Shown in pieces: positions 32,699 to 40,913 of a stretch of DNA of 64,000 nt. The notes under the pieces were generated by a model, which was not told the origin of the DNA, did no database searches, and worked only from the letters and a program-made list of their open reading frames with translations. The position numbers were made by a program, and so were the translations under genes. The stretch comes from Amycolatopsis antarctica (GTDB lineage: Bacteria; Actinomycetota; Actinomycetes; Mycobacteriales; Pseudonocardiaceae). The number at the start of each line of letters is the position of its first letter. The stretch's first letter is position 1. The stretch spans positions 173,380 through 237,379 of the forward strand of contig NZ_NKYE01000010.1 in NCBI RefSeq assembly GCF_002262875.1, read 5' to 3'.

Positions 32699-33035
32699 TC
32701 GGGTGCTCCTCTGCTCGGCGGGTGGCCGAAAGATCTCGGCGCCGTGTTCCAGTGTCTCATTGGAGCCGCCTGGAGACTTCGTCCGAACTTCGCCACATAA
32801 AACGCGAAAACCGCACCAAAACCCTCCGCAGCAATTCGAAGGTTTCAGTGGAGAGTCAATGCGTCTGGACCGTGCGTCGCTCGTGTCACGCGCCCCAGCA
32901 CCCCGTGTCGGGCGGTACGGCACCCCGTGTCGGGCGGTACGGCACCCGGGCGCCGAGCCACCTGTTCTTCGACGACGGACGGAGGGACCCGAAAAAGTGC
33001 TCGGCGGAAACGAGGGCGACGGGCACAGTGATCCC
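32699..33035. other. Intergenic region with a 22-bp tandem repeat
   Basis: 337 bp between divergent genes. Contains the tandem repeat at 32899-32942. An AT-richer stretch (about 32795-32850, with CATAAAACGCG and ACCAAAACCC) is the likely promoter area. No gene seen. Confidence 0.5.
32899..32942. repeat. Tandem 22-bp direct repeat, two copies
   Basis: The unit CACCCCGTGTCGGGCGGTAC plus GG occurs at 32899-32920 and again at 32921-32942 with no mismatch, then CACCC starts a third copy that is not finished. Located about 95 bp upstream of the nucleotidyltransferase gene. Confidence 0.8.
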
Positions 33036-33842
33036 GTGAACGTACGAGGGCTGAACGACGACGGAACGATCGCACGCGAAGGTGCCCTGGAACGGGTGCC
33101 CGCGGCGTTCATCCCCGTCGTCGACGCCGCCCGCGCCCACATCACGGCGACGTTCGGCACCACGCGACTGCACAGCGCCTACCTCTACGGCAGCGTCCCG
33201 CGCGGCACCGCGACCCCCGGAACCTCCGACCTCGACCTTCTGCTCGCCCTGCGCGAGGAGCCCTCCTGCACCGACCGCGCCGACGCCACGGCGATCGAGA
33301 CCGCACTCGACCGCGCCTTTCCCCAGATCGACGGGGCGGGCATCGGACTGTCCAGCGCACCCGCCCTGCTCGGCGACCTCGAACGCCATGACGGGGGCTT
33401 CTTCCTCGCCTGCTTGTGCACACCCCTGCTCGGCGACGATCTGGCCGGGCGACTGCCTCGGTACCGTCCCAGTTCACTGCTTGCCCGCGAGACGAACGGC
33501 GACCTCGGCGACCTGCTCCCGCGCTGGCGTGCCCGCGCCGAGGAGGCCACCACCGACGACGAGCGCCGGGCTCTCGGCCGCAGCGTCACCCGCCGCGTGG
33601 TCCGTACCGGATTCACCCTGATCATGCCCCGCTGGGGTGGCTGGACCAGCGACCTCGGCGAATCCGCGGAGCTCTTCGGCCACTACTACCCCGAACGCGC
33701 CGGGCAGATGCGTCTCACCGCGGCCGCCGGCCGGGTCTCCTCGGCCGACCCGGCGGTTCTCGCGATGCTCCTGGACGACCTGGGCCCCTGGCTCGCCACC
33801 GAGTACACGGCGGTACACGGCGAGCGGACACCCCGCCGCTGA
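33036..33842 (+). CDS. Aminoglycoside-adenylyltransferase-like nucleotidyltransferase
   Basis: 268 residues from the GTG at 33036 (start moderately sure). SAYLYGSVPRGTATPGTSDLDLLLAL is the nucleotidyltransferase GS-x(n)-DxD signature. The remainder (helical, with DDERRALGRSVTRRVVRTGF and a Tyr/Arg-rich end) is an AadA-like accessory domain. It could transfer a nucleotide to a small molecule such as an aminoglycoside, but similar proteins act on other substrates, so resistance is not proven. Its 3' half is overlapped antisense by the TetR frame. Confidence 0.82.
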   Translation: MNVRGLNDDGTIAREGALERVPAAFIPVVDAARAHITATFGTTRLHSAYLYGSVPRGTATPGTSDLDLLLALREEPSCTDRADATAIETALDRAFPQIDGAGIGLSSAPALLGDLERHDGGFFLACLCTPLLGDDLAGRLPRYRPSSLLARETNGDLGDLLPRWRARAEEATTDDERRALGRSVTRRVVRTGFTLIMPRWGGWTSDLGESAELFGHYYPERAGQMRLTAAAGRVSSADPAVLAMLLDDLGPWLATEYTAVHGERTPRR

Positions 33843-34463
33843 GGAACAGGCAACCAAGCCGGTGTGGCCGGGGGGGCAGCGCAGCGAGGCGAGGTGACCG
33901 GCCAGGACGCGCCGGGCCCAGCGTGCGCCTGCCGGGGGCGGCTCGTAGATCACGTGCGCGGCGAGGCCGTCGATGACGGCGTGCAGGCGGAGCGCTTCGA
34001 ACTCCCGGTCGGCGTCCGGGGCGAGGTCGACGCCGTTGTCGAGCAGGCCGATCAGCCATCGGCAGGCGCCGCGCAGCGTTTCGTGCGCCTCGTTCCGGGG
34101 ACCACGGAGTCCGGGGTCGGAGTTCGCCGCGGAGCACAGCGCGAGGTAGACCGCCATCTCGGCCCGGCGCTCCCGGTCGAGCGGCAGCATCTGTGCGGCG
34201 ATCGCCTCCACGGTCTTCACCGCCGAACCCCGGGGCCGCAGCGCCTCCATTCGCGCCGTGGCCCGCTCCACCACCAGGCGCAGCGCGAACACCAGCAACC
34301 GGGACTGGCTGCCGAAGACGTGCCGGAGCGCGCCGGTGGACAGCCCGGCCTCCGCCGCGACGGTACGGACGGAGGTGCCGCCGACGCCGTCGCGCAGGAT
34401 CACCCGCCACGCGGCTTCGGCGATCTGCTCGCGCCGCTCCTCGTGATCGATCAGCCGGGGCAC
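33474..34463 (-). CDS. TetR-family regulator; frame over-long and antisense to the nucleotidyltransferase
   Basis: Residues 1-200 from the GTG at 34463 form a complete TetR protein: REQIAEAAWRVILRDGVGGTSVRTVAAEAGLSTGALRHVFGSQSRLL, then a BetI/AcrR-like ligand domain ending VLAGHLASLR. Family members stop near there (about 33865), but this frame runs on for another 130 residues, 369 bases of it antisense to the gene at 33036-33842. A run of seven G (33870-33876) marks a possible indel, though neither alternative frame gives a quick stop. Only the first 200 residues are confidently coding. Confidence 0.75.
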   Translation of the reverse strand: MPRLIDHEERREQIAEAAWRVILRDGVGGTSVRTVAAEAGLSTGALRHVFGSQSRLLVFALRLVVERATARMEALRPRGSAVKTVEAIAAQMLPLDRERRAEMAVYLALCSAANSDPGLRGPRNEAHETLRGACRWLIGLLDNGVDLAPDADREFEALRLHAVIDGLAAHVIYEPPPAGARWARRVLAGHLASLRCPPGHTGLVACSSAAGCPLAVYRRVLGGEPGAQVVQEHRENRRVGRGDPAGGRGETHLPGAFGVVVAEELRGFAEVAGPATPAGHDQGESGTDHAAGDAAAESPALVVGGGLLGAGTPAREQVAEVAVRLAGKQ

Positions 34464-34509
34464 GGGGATTGCCTTTCCCCCAAGGGATCGCGCGCTCCCA
34501 CGAGGACGA

Positions 34510-34992
34510 TCACGCCGTCTGCCGGGCACCGTCGCGGTGCCGGGCGAAGAACTCGCGCATCGTGGCCGGCAGCCACAGCAGGACCGCGACCACGGCCGCG
34601 AGCACGATTCCGCCGACCGCCCAGCCGAGGAACTCTCCTCCGGCCGTCGCCGAGTCGATACCGTTCAGCATCGCCGCGATCATCAGGACGGTGAGGGTGA
34701 CACGCGCCCACTGCCGCCCCGCACGGACCTTGACGGTGAGCCAGGCGGCGACGGCCGCGAAGACCGCGTGCACGGCGGTGGCGAACACGACCGCAGCCGT
34801 GGTCGCGGTGTCCAGCTCCGCCGGGCTCATCGGCGGGTTGTTCCGCACCACGGACTCGGTGGTGCCCGACGGATCGAGAATCATCTGCACCGGCAGTGCG
34901 ATCAGGACAAGGATCAGCACCGCGACGGTGATCACGAGCGTCCGCACCGCGACCGGGAAACCCTGCTTTTGGTGGTACGACTGTGCCTCCAC
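34510..34992 (-). CDS. Four-helix integral membrane protein, unknown function
   Basis: 160 residues from the GTG at 34992. Hydrophobic segments near 16-36, 65-86, 93-110 and 122-142. No family motif recognised. The start is supported by TACCTT ending six bases upstream (leaderless). A 13-bp inverted repeat (34968-34980 and 35014-35026) brackets the start, one arm upstream of the -10 box and one inside codons 5-9, suggesting tight repression. Confidence 0.7.
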   Translation of the reverse strand: MEAQSYHQKQGFPVAVRTLVITVAVLILVLIALPVQMILDPSGTTESVVRNNPPMSPAELDTATTAAVVFATAVHAVFAAVAAWLTVKVRAGRQWARVTLTVLMIAAMLNGIDSATAGGEFLGWAVGGIVLAAVVAVLLWLPATMREFFARHRDGARQTA

Positions 34993-35026
34993 CCCGTCAA
35001 GGTATCAGCACACTCGTACCACCAAA
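34968..35026. promoter_or_regulatory. Operator-like inverted repeat flanking a leaderless promoter
   Basis: TTTGGTGGTACGA (34968-34980) and TCGTACCACCAAA (35014-35026) are perfect 13-bp arms with a 33-bp spacer. The -10 box TACCTT (34999-35004, minus strand) and the GTG start (34992) lie between them. Confidence 0.6.
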
Positions 35027-35384
35027 GAATCGGTAAGTCACCGGCCGACCAGGATGGACGCGACCAGCGGGGTCCACCGGAACGAGGTCGCCCCGAGCCG
35101 GTCACCGGCACGAAGGTCGGGTCCTCGTCCGCCGTGCACGGTTCACCGAAAGGTGAGCCGTGCGGCCGCCGCGGACCGGCCGGACAAGCCGCGCACCGTA
35201 GACCCGGAATGGCATGACGACGGCGCACGGCAAGGAGATCGGCGCTCCGGCCACGGTCCGATGTGCACGGTGCCCACCGGTCCACTTCGGACACCGCGGG
35301 GCGGCGGCAGGCCCCGCGACCCGGCAACCCCACGGCCGGGGACAATCACCCGGCCCGCCGTTCGAAGCCCGGAAGGTCCGCACC
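34993..35384. other. Intergenic region, membrane-protein gene / PAP2 gene
   Basis: 392 bp. The left 35 bp hold the promoter and operator of the minus-strand gene. GGAAGG ahead of 35385 is the ribosome binding site of the next gene. No other gene or RNA is evident. Confidence 0.5.
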
Positions 35385-35999
35385 GTGAACCCCGCCAAAC
35401 CCACCGCCGCAGGATCCGTTCGCGTGGCCGGGATCGTCACCGAGGTCCTCGCACCGTGGGTGGTGATCATCCTGCTCAGTACCGCGATGTCGGCGAAGGC
35501 CACCGGGTTCCACGCCTGGCACACGCCGTTGTGGGCACTGGTGGTCGCCGTCTTCTCGGCGGGTGTCCCGATGGCCTTCATCGCCCGCGGTGCCCGGCGT
35601 GGCACCTACGACACGCACCACGTGAACAACCGGGAGGCCCGTACGGTCGTCTTCCTGGTCTGCCTCGGCTCCACCGCCGTCGGAATGGTGATCCTGCTGC
35701 TGGGCAGCGCGCCGTGGACGATGGTCGTGACGACCGTGGCGATGCTGACGACCCTGGTCGTCACCGCGACGGTCACCGCGGTGGCGAAGTGGAAGATCTC
35801 GATGCACACCGCGGTCTCCGGCGGGGGTGTCGCCATGCTGGCCTGTGTGTACGGGCCTTCGGCACTGGCACTGGCCGGTCTCGTCGCGTTGGTCGGCTGG
35901 TCGCGGGTGGTGCTGCGGGACCACACCACCGGCCAGGTGTGCGCCGGCGCCGTGGCGGGCTTCGCCGCGTCGGCCGTCGTTTTCCTCGCCCTCGGGTGA
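35385..35999 (+). CDS. PAP2-family phosphatase-like membrane protein
   Basis: 204 residues from the GTG at 35385. Five or six hydrophobic helices. SMHTAVSGG matches PAP2 motif 2 (SxH) and GWSRVVLRDHTTGQVCAGAVAG matches motif 3 (SR-x(5)-H-x(3)-Q). Motif 1 (KxxxxxxRP) is degenerate: only KWKISMH and an earlier HHVNNREAR are seen. Members remove phosphate from lipid phosphates or isoprenoid pyrophosphates at the membrane. Activity is plausible but not sure because of motif 1. Confidence 0.8.
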   Translation: MNPAKPTAAGSVRVAGIVTEVLAPWVVIILLSTAMSAKATGFHAWHTPLWALVVAVFSAGVPMAFIARGARRGTYDTHHVNNREARTVVFLVCLGSTAVGMVILLLGSAPWTMVVTTVAMLTTLVVTATVTAVAKWKISMHTAVSGGGVAMLACVYGPSALALAGLVALVGWSRVVLRDHTTGQVCAGAVAGFAASAVVFLALG

Positions 36000-36088
36000 G
36001 GCGGCGCTTCGCGGAACCGGCGGCAGCCGCGCGGCGTCAGTCCTGTCGGAGCCCGGCCATGGCAGGCGGGGGCGGCGGAGGAGCGGCG

Positions 36089-37444
36089 ATGAGCGAACCG
36101 GCGGAGACTCCCGGACGGCCGGTGCGCCGCCGCGTGCCGATCCCGGTCCGGCTGATCGCCGTGACCGTGGTCGTCGCGCTCTCGGCGTTCGTGTTCGTCC
36201 GGTCGCTGGACGACGACCTGCCGTCCTCATTGGACCCTGCCTGGACGGTCGGCCAGTCCGACCTGGGCGCCCCGGCCGAGGACCGTTCCGGGGAGACGAC
36301 CGGTCTGGTGGTGGGCGATCTGGCGATCGTCGCCGGGCCGGGTGGACTGTTCGCGTTCGGCACCGGCGACGGGGTCCGCCGCTGGGACTTCCCGATCCCC
36401 CAGCTCCGGTACTGCGGGGTGACGGCCGGGCCGGACGCCGTGTATCTCACCGTCCGTCCGGACGAGGCCCCGGCCGCCACGGGCCCCTGTTCGGAGCTGG
36501 TGCGGGTCGGCATGGACGGCCGGGAGCAGTGGCGGTCCGACCTCGGCCCGGCGGAACCGGACACCGGATCGCGGTCCTCGACCGCGGGGCCGCTGGCGAT
36601 CGGCGCCACTACCGGCGATGTCGCGCTGGTCGGTGCGCGCTCGATCACCGCCCGCGCCGCGCGGGACGGCAGCACGGCGTGGACCGCCACGATCGAACAG
36701 GACATGTGGGGCGAGAGCGAGTACGGCGGCGGCTGCGCCTTTCGCGACGCGATCGTCGGCCCGGACGTCATCGCCACGACCATCGGCTGCGAACGGCCGT
36801 TGATCGCCGCCGGCACCTCGGACACGGTGCTGGAGTTCCGCTCCCGTGCCGATGGTTCCGTGCTTCACCGGGGTTCGGTGTTTCCCGGCGGGGACGCGAC
36901 GCTGGTGCACGCCACCAGGGCCGGCGCCGTCCTGGTCGGCTCGCCCGGTACCAGCGGTGCGATCGTCGACTTCGTCGACGGCTCCGCCGTCCACGTCGCC
37001 TCCTACCGGGCGCCAGGGGTCTCCGCCTCGCACGGCCCCCTCGCCACCGACCGGGAACTGCGCAATGCGGTGATCGCGGGCGATCTGCTGGTGCTGCTGC
37101 CCACCTCCGGCCTCCCGGCGGCGATCCGCATCTCGACCGGCCGCACGGCGTGGAGCGCACAGGAAGGACCGGAACGCGGCGGCGGCGACGGCCCGGCCGT
37201 GGTGTGGAAGTCCGCCCTGCTCGTCGGGGACGGGCGGGTCTTCTCGGCCTACGACCTCGAGACCGGCGCGCTGCGCTCCGACGCGGGCATCGACATCGGC
37301 TCCGGCCCCACGGGCGACCGGGGCCGCACGGCATCGACCCAGAGCTGGAGCGAACTGCACCGTGCGGGCGACCGGATCATCGGGTTCCGGCTGGACTCGA
37401 CCCGGCGGTCCGTCGTCGGCCTGCGGGAAGCGGGGACGGAATGA
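36089..37444 (+). CDS. PQQ-like beta-propeller protein, membrane-anchored
   Basis: 451 residues, with GGAGGAG ahead of the ATG. One helix at about residues 21-40 anchors the protein. The outer part is a propeller of repeats such as GLFAFGTGDGVRRWDFPI, LVRVGMDGREQWRSDLG, ITARAARDGSTAWTATI, AIRISTGRTAWSA, FSAYDLETGAL: each ends in the A-x-D/G-G-x-x-x-W pattern of PQQ-like blades. Probably a binding platform on the cell surface. Its stop overlaps the lipoprotein gene (ATGA), implying the two proteins work together. Confidence 0.85.
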   Translation: MSEPAETPGRPVRRRVPIPVRLIAVTVVVALSAFVFVRSLDDDLPSSLDPAWTVGQSDLGAPAEDRSGETTGLVVGDLAIVAGPGGLFAFGTGDGVRRWDFPIPQLRYCGVTAGPDAVYLTVRPDEAPAATGPCSELVRVGMDGREQWRSDLGPAEPDTGSRSSTAGPLAIGATTGDVALVGARSITARAARDGSTAWTATIEQDMWGESEYGGGCAFRDAIVGPDVIATTIGCERPLIAAGTSDTVLEFRSRADGSVLHRGSVFPGGDATLVHATRAGAVLVGSPGTSGAIVDFVDGSAVHVASYRAPGVSASHGPLATDRELRNAVIAGDLLVLLPTSGLPAAIRISTGRTAWSAQEGPERGGGDGPAVVWKSALLVGDGRVFSAYDLETGALRSDAGIDIGSGPTGDRGRTASTQSWSELHRAGDRIIGFRLDSTRRSVVGLREAGTE

Positions 37445-38979
37445 GACGAGCACTGACCGCCGTCGCGCTTGCCGCGGCGACCCTCACCGTGGCGCAGGGG
37501 TGCGCCGAATCCGAGGACCGGGTCACCGAGCCGACGCCGGTGTCGCTGCCCGCCCAGCTCTCCGCCGCGCCGCAGGCACGGCCGATGGGCGCCGTCGTCG
37601 CCGGACTGACCGGACTCGACGCGTGCGCCCTGATCGACCCGGCGGCGGCGAGCATTCCCGGCTACGAGGGGTCCCGCGTCCGGGCCCGCTCACCCCACCA
37701 GTGCACGATCTCCACCGGGGACGGCCAGGGCAAGTACGGCGACATGGCCGTGACGCTCGGCCTCCCGCTCAGCCGTGACGAACGTTTTCGCTACGAGCTC
37801 GCGCACCCGGCGGGCATCACCACCTACACCAGGACGCTCGACTCGATGAGCTGCGAGGCGTACGTGCCGGTCGGTGCCGATCTGTCGATCGCGTTCTCCA
37901 TCAGGTCGACCGGGGCGGAGCCGGACCGGTCCGCGTGCGAGCAGGCGCTGGCGCTCGTGACGGCTGCCGCGCCACGCCTCACCGCGCCGAGCGGACCGCC
38001 GGGGCCGTTCGCCGCCCACGACGCCTGCACGGTGCTCGGGGCCGCGCTCGGCGACGCCCGCGGCGACGCACCCCTGTCCCCGGGCGGGCACTCGGCCCGG
38101 TCCGGGATCGACGGTTGCGGCGTGGACGAGGGCCGGGGTCTCGAGGACCGGACCTCGCTCGAGCTGAGCTACCGGCCGTCCGAGCGGGAACGCGACGGCG
38201 ACGACGGGGAGCCGCGAACGGTGGGCGGCAGGCAGGTGTGGCCGCGCTACGACGACTGCGCCGTCGTCTGGGACCACGCCGCGTCCGGCCTGCCCGGCGC
38301 ATCCGGCGAGTCCGCGTCCCTGCTGGAGATCGTCCTGGAAGCACCGTGCGGGCAAACCGATGCGCTCGCGGCGGAGGTGATGCTGGTGCTGGACGGCCCG
38401 CCACCGGAGCGGCCGGGCGCGCAGTCCCCGCTGTTCTACCGGGCGGAGGAACCGGACGTCGCGCTCGGTGCCTGCGTCGACGTGCCCGCCAGGGAGTCCT
38501 GCGAGCCCCACATGCCGGTACCCGCGCCCCGTGGCGCACGGGAGGTGTCGGACGCTGTGCGCGCCGATCCGGATGTCGCCTGCGCGATCGCCGCCGAGGC
38601 GGTGGGCAGGCACCTCGGCCCGGAGTTGCGGCCGGTGGTGACGCGGCGGCCGGTGGACGGCTGCCTGTTCGTGGAGCCGCGGCACAGCGTGCGGGTCCGG
38701 GTCGGCGTGTCGGTGGGCGAACTCGACGACACCTCCACGACCTCCGCCGGGCAGGCGAGAACCACCGTCGCCGGGCGGCCCGCGGTGACGCAGACGTCCG
38801 AGGGCGGGGCCGGGTACCGGATCGCCGTCCAGCTCGTCGAGGACGAGGAAGCGCCGACCAGGCTCGACATGTCGGTGGAGGTCACCCCGCCGCGCGGCAG
38901 CGGCGGACGGAACTCCGGCGGTTCCCGCGCCCCGGCGCTCGACGCGATCGCCGAGGACATCGCGGCGCGCGTCTACTGA
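37441..38979 (+). CDS. Large DUF3558-like lipoprotein
   Basis: 512 residues. Signal peptide with lipobox VAQGC (Cys 21). Two or three repeats of a domain seen in DUF3558-like actinobacterial lipoproteins, each with DAC-x-L (LDACALIDPAA; HDACTVLGAAL; DVACAIAAEAV) followed by Cys at CTIS or CGVD or CLFVEP and a GRxxV block. Held to the outer membrane face by lipid. Translationally coupled to the propeller gene upstream. Function unknown. Confidence 0.78.
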   Translation: MRRALTAVALAAATLTVAQGCAESEDRVTEPTPVSLPAQLSAAPQARPMGAVVAGLTGLDACALIDPAAASIPGYEGSRVRARSPHQCTISTGDGQGKYGDMAVTLGLPLSRDERFRYELAHPAGITTYTRTLDSMSCEAYVPVGADLSIAFSIRSTGAEPDRSACEQALALVTAAAPRLTAPSGPPGPFAAHDACTVLGAALGDARGDAPLSPGGHSARSGIDGCGVDEGRGLEDRTSLELSYRPSERERDGDDGEPRTVGGRQVWPRYDDCAVVWDHAASGLPGASGESASLLEIVLEAPCGQTDALAAEVMLVLDGPPPERPGAQSPLFYRAEEPDVALGACVDVPARESCEPHMPVPAPRGAREVSDAVRADPDVACAIAAEAVGRHLGPELRPVVTRRPVDGCLFVEPRHSVRVRVGVSVGELDDTSTTSAGQARTTVAGRPAVTQTSEGGAGYRIAVQLVEDEEAPTRLDMSVEVTPPRGSGGRNSGGSRAPALDAIAEDIAARVY

Positions 38980-39452
38980 ACCGCACCGCGCGCCGGATCA
39001 CCGTGCCGGGCGCGATGGGCGATGGTGTCCCGGGTGTCACGGCGCAGGCTCTGCACCATCGTCAACAGGCCGAGCAGGACCACCACCAGCAGCAGCACCA
39101 CGCCGCCGACCTGCCGGACACCGAACGCCGAGTCCTGCGGGGCCACCACGGCCGCCGGGAACACCAGCAGGGGCAGGGCGAGACAGACACCACCGCCCAC
39201 CGCGGTCAGGACCCGCCCGGCGGGCCGCGACAACAGCAGTAGCACCGCGCCTGCCAGACAGCACACGCCATCGACGGCGAACACGATCCTGAGCACGACC
39301 CCGAATGTGCTTGCCCTGGCGTCTCCCAGGTCCAGCGAACCCGAAGCGGCCAGAAGTGCGAGCAAGCCGAGCAGCAGGGCGAAGATCACGGCCAGGGCGA
39401 ACGGGACACGGCTCGGCCGATGCCCCTGGGCCCGCCCGGTGGATCCGTACAT
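38973..39452 (-). CDS. Four-helix membrane protein, unknown function
   Basis: 159 residues; GGAGGAAAAG precedes the ATG. Helices at about 18-36, 48-72, 80-101 and 112-132, with a Leu/Val-rich last helix (GGVVLLLVVVLLGLLTMV). Its end overlaps the end of the convergent lipoprotein gene by seven bases. No family recognised. Confidence 0.75.
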   Translation of the reverse strand: MYGSTGRAQGHRPSRVPFALAVIFALLLGLLALLAASGSLDLGDARASTFGVVLRIVFAVDGVCCLAGAVLLLLSRPAGRVLTAVGGGVCLALPLLVFPAAVVAPQDSAFGVRQVGGVVLLLVVVLLGLLTMVQSLRRDTRDTIAHRARHGDPARGAVQ

Positions 39453-39932
39453 CCGCTTTTCCTCCGGTCGAATCGTGTGTCCATACCCGTCGCCCGGGCC
39501 TCCGGCGACGGGTGCGGCAACATGTGGACGAAGTAAACGCCCTCCGGTGAGTGCTCGGCGCACGGTGGCAGCAACCGGCCCACCGTGCGGGAATCGTTGC
39601 GCAACGATTCCCAATCCGGTCACCACGTATTCACCGGTGAAATCGGAAACCGGTTCATTGCCCGGAGAATTCGTCGTCAGCATCGCTAATTCCTGTCAAT
39701 GCCACCGGACAATTACCCGGCCGCACCCTTGCGCGGCGCCCGCGGATGCGCACGGTCCCGCCGAACTGGCCGGAATGACCCTCGTCAGCACGATTTCCGG
39801 CCACACGGCGAGTCCGGCACGAGCGACCGGGCCTCGTCGGCATCCGCTTCCCGACTTAAGTCGGCAGCGGTACGGGACCGGCGGCGCTAACGTCGGATTC
39901 GTCGTATCGAGGGCGAATCGAAAGGCTCCGTG
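39453..39932. other. Intergenic region with a 24-bp palindrome
   Basis: 480 bp between divergent genes, with lower GC than its surroundings in places. Contains the palindrome at 39589-39612 and, near 39640, ACCGGTGAAATCGGAAACCGGT, an imperfect repeat. AAAGG before 39933 is the ribosome binding site of the NLP gene. No ORF is convincing. Confidence 0.6.
39589..39612. promoter_or_regulatory. Perfect 24-bp palindrome, probable operator
   Basis: GGGAATCGTTGC (39589-39600) followed directly by its reverse complement GCAACGATTCCC (39601-39612). It lies 137 bp upstream of the minus-strand membrane gene and 321 bp upstream of the NLP gene. A spacerless palindrome of this size suits a dimeric regulator better than a terminator. 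Confidence 0.6.
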
Positions 39933-40814
39933 ATGGCCGCAGTCCTGTCAGAACAATCGCGAAAGACGTCGACCGGCCCAGCGCTCGCGGACGATCCGCC
40001 GCAGGCCCGTGGACCGGTGCGGCGAGCAGGCAGGCGACGGTCGCACCGTTTCCGGACACTGTCGTTCACGCTGCGCGCCGTGCTCGGTGCCGTCGTCATG
40101 CTGCTCGCGCTGCCCCCGGCGCTGGCCTTCGCCGAACCGCCCGGCGCGCTTCCGTCCAGCGTCGCGGAGCCCGACGGCAAGTGGCAGCCCGCGTTCGACT
40201 ACGACACCGACGGCTGCTATCCGACGCCGGCGATCGGCGCGGACGGGACCGTGGCCGAGGGACTGAACAACTCCGGCGCGCTGAACGGCAACTGCCGCGA
40301 CCAGTCCGACCTGGACAACACCAACTCGTACGCCCGCTCGAAGTGCAATACCAATGGTTGGTGCGCCTACATGTACGCCCTGTACTTCGAGAAGGATCAG
40401 GTGGTGGCCGGGGCCGACGCCTTCGGACACCGGCACGACCTCGAACACGTCGTGGTGTGGGTGAACCAGGACCAGGCTCAGTTCGTCTCCGCGTCCGCGC
40501 ACGGCAACTACTCCAAGCACCCCAGCTCGGAGGTGCCGTGGGAGGGCACGCACCCGAAGATCGTGTACCACAAGGACGGTGGCAGCACGCACGCGTTCCG
40601 TATCGCCTCCGATGGCGACGAGCCGCCGGAGAACCACTACGGCGCCTGGCAGTACCCGGATCTGGTGAGCTGGAACAACTTCCCCGAGGGAATCCGCGAC
40701 AAGCTCACCTCGGCCGACTTCGGCAGCGCCAGCCTGGCGCTCAAGGACGGGACCTTCGAGGACAACCTCGAGAAGGCGAAGCCGGACGAGGTTCCGTTCA
40801 ACGCCCACGAGTGA
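39933..40814 (+). CDS. NLP / NPP1 family (necrosis and ethylene-inducing-like) secreted protein
   Basis: 293 residues. An Arg-rich N terminus (about 40 residues) leads to a signal peptide ending near LAFA-EPP. The family core is clear: NTNGWCAYMYALYFEKDQ, then GHRHDLEHVVVW, the position of the NLP heptapeptide GHRHDWE. The metal-binding His, Asp and Glu are kept, but Trp is replaced by Leu. AWQYPDLVSWNNFPEGIRDKL ends the domain. NLPs of plant microbes bind sphingolipids and lyse dicot membranes; Streptomyces also carries homologues. The actual role in this organism is unknown. Confidence 0.9.
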   Translation: MAAVLSEQSRKTSTGPALADDPPQARGPVRRAGRRRSHRFRTLSFTLRAVLGAVVMLLALPPALAFAEPPGALPSSVAEPDGKWQPAFDYDTDGCYPTPAIGADGTVAEGLNNSGALNGNCRDQSDLDNTNSYARSKCNTNGWCAYMYALYFEKDQVVAGADAFGHRHDLEHVVVWVNQDQAQFVSASAHGNYSKHPSSEVPWEGTHPKIVYHKDGGSTHAFRIASDGDEPPENHYGAWQYPDLVSWNNFPEGIRDKLTSADFGSASLALKDGTFEDNLEKAKPDEVPFNAHE

Positions 40815-40868
40815 CCCGCACCGGCACCGGGCCGGGCGCGCCCCGCGGGCAGCCAACCCGGCCGGACG

Positions 40869-40896
40869 GTGTTTCCGGGCGGCCGGCCGGAAACAC
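40869..40896 (+). terminator. Hairpin after the NLP gene
   Basis: GTGTTTCCGG (40869-40878) pairs perfectly with CCGGAAACAC (40887-40896) across an 8-nt loop, 55 nt beyond the stop codon and before the PHP gene. Confidence 0.65.
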
Positions 40897-40913
40897 GGGG
40901 ATGATGCGGTGTC

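Noticed and set aside
34193..36088. Long upstream extension of the beta-propeller gene frame
   Set aside because: The sequence before 36089 is Arg/Pro-rich without any fold and crosses two minus-strand genes and the PAP2 gene; the GGAGGAG plus ATG at 36089 marks the true start.
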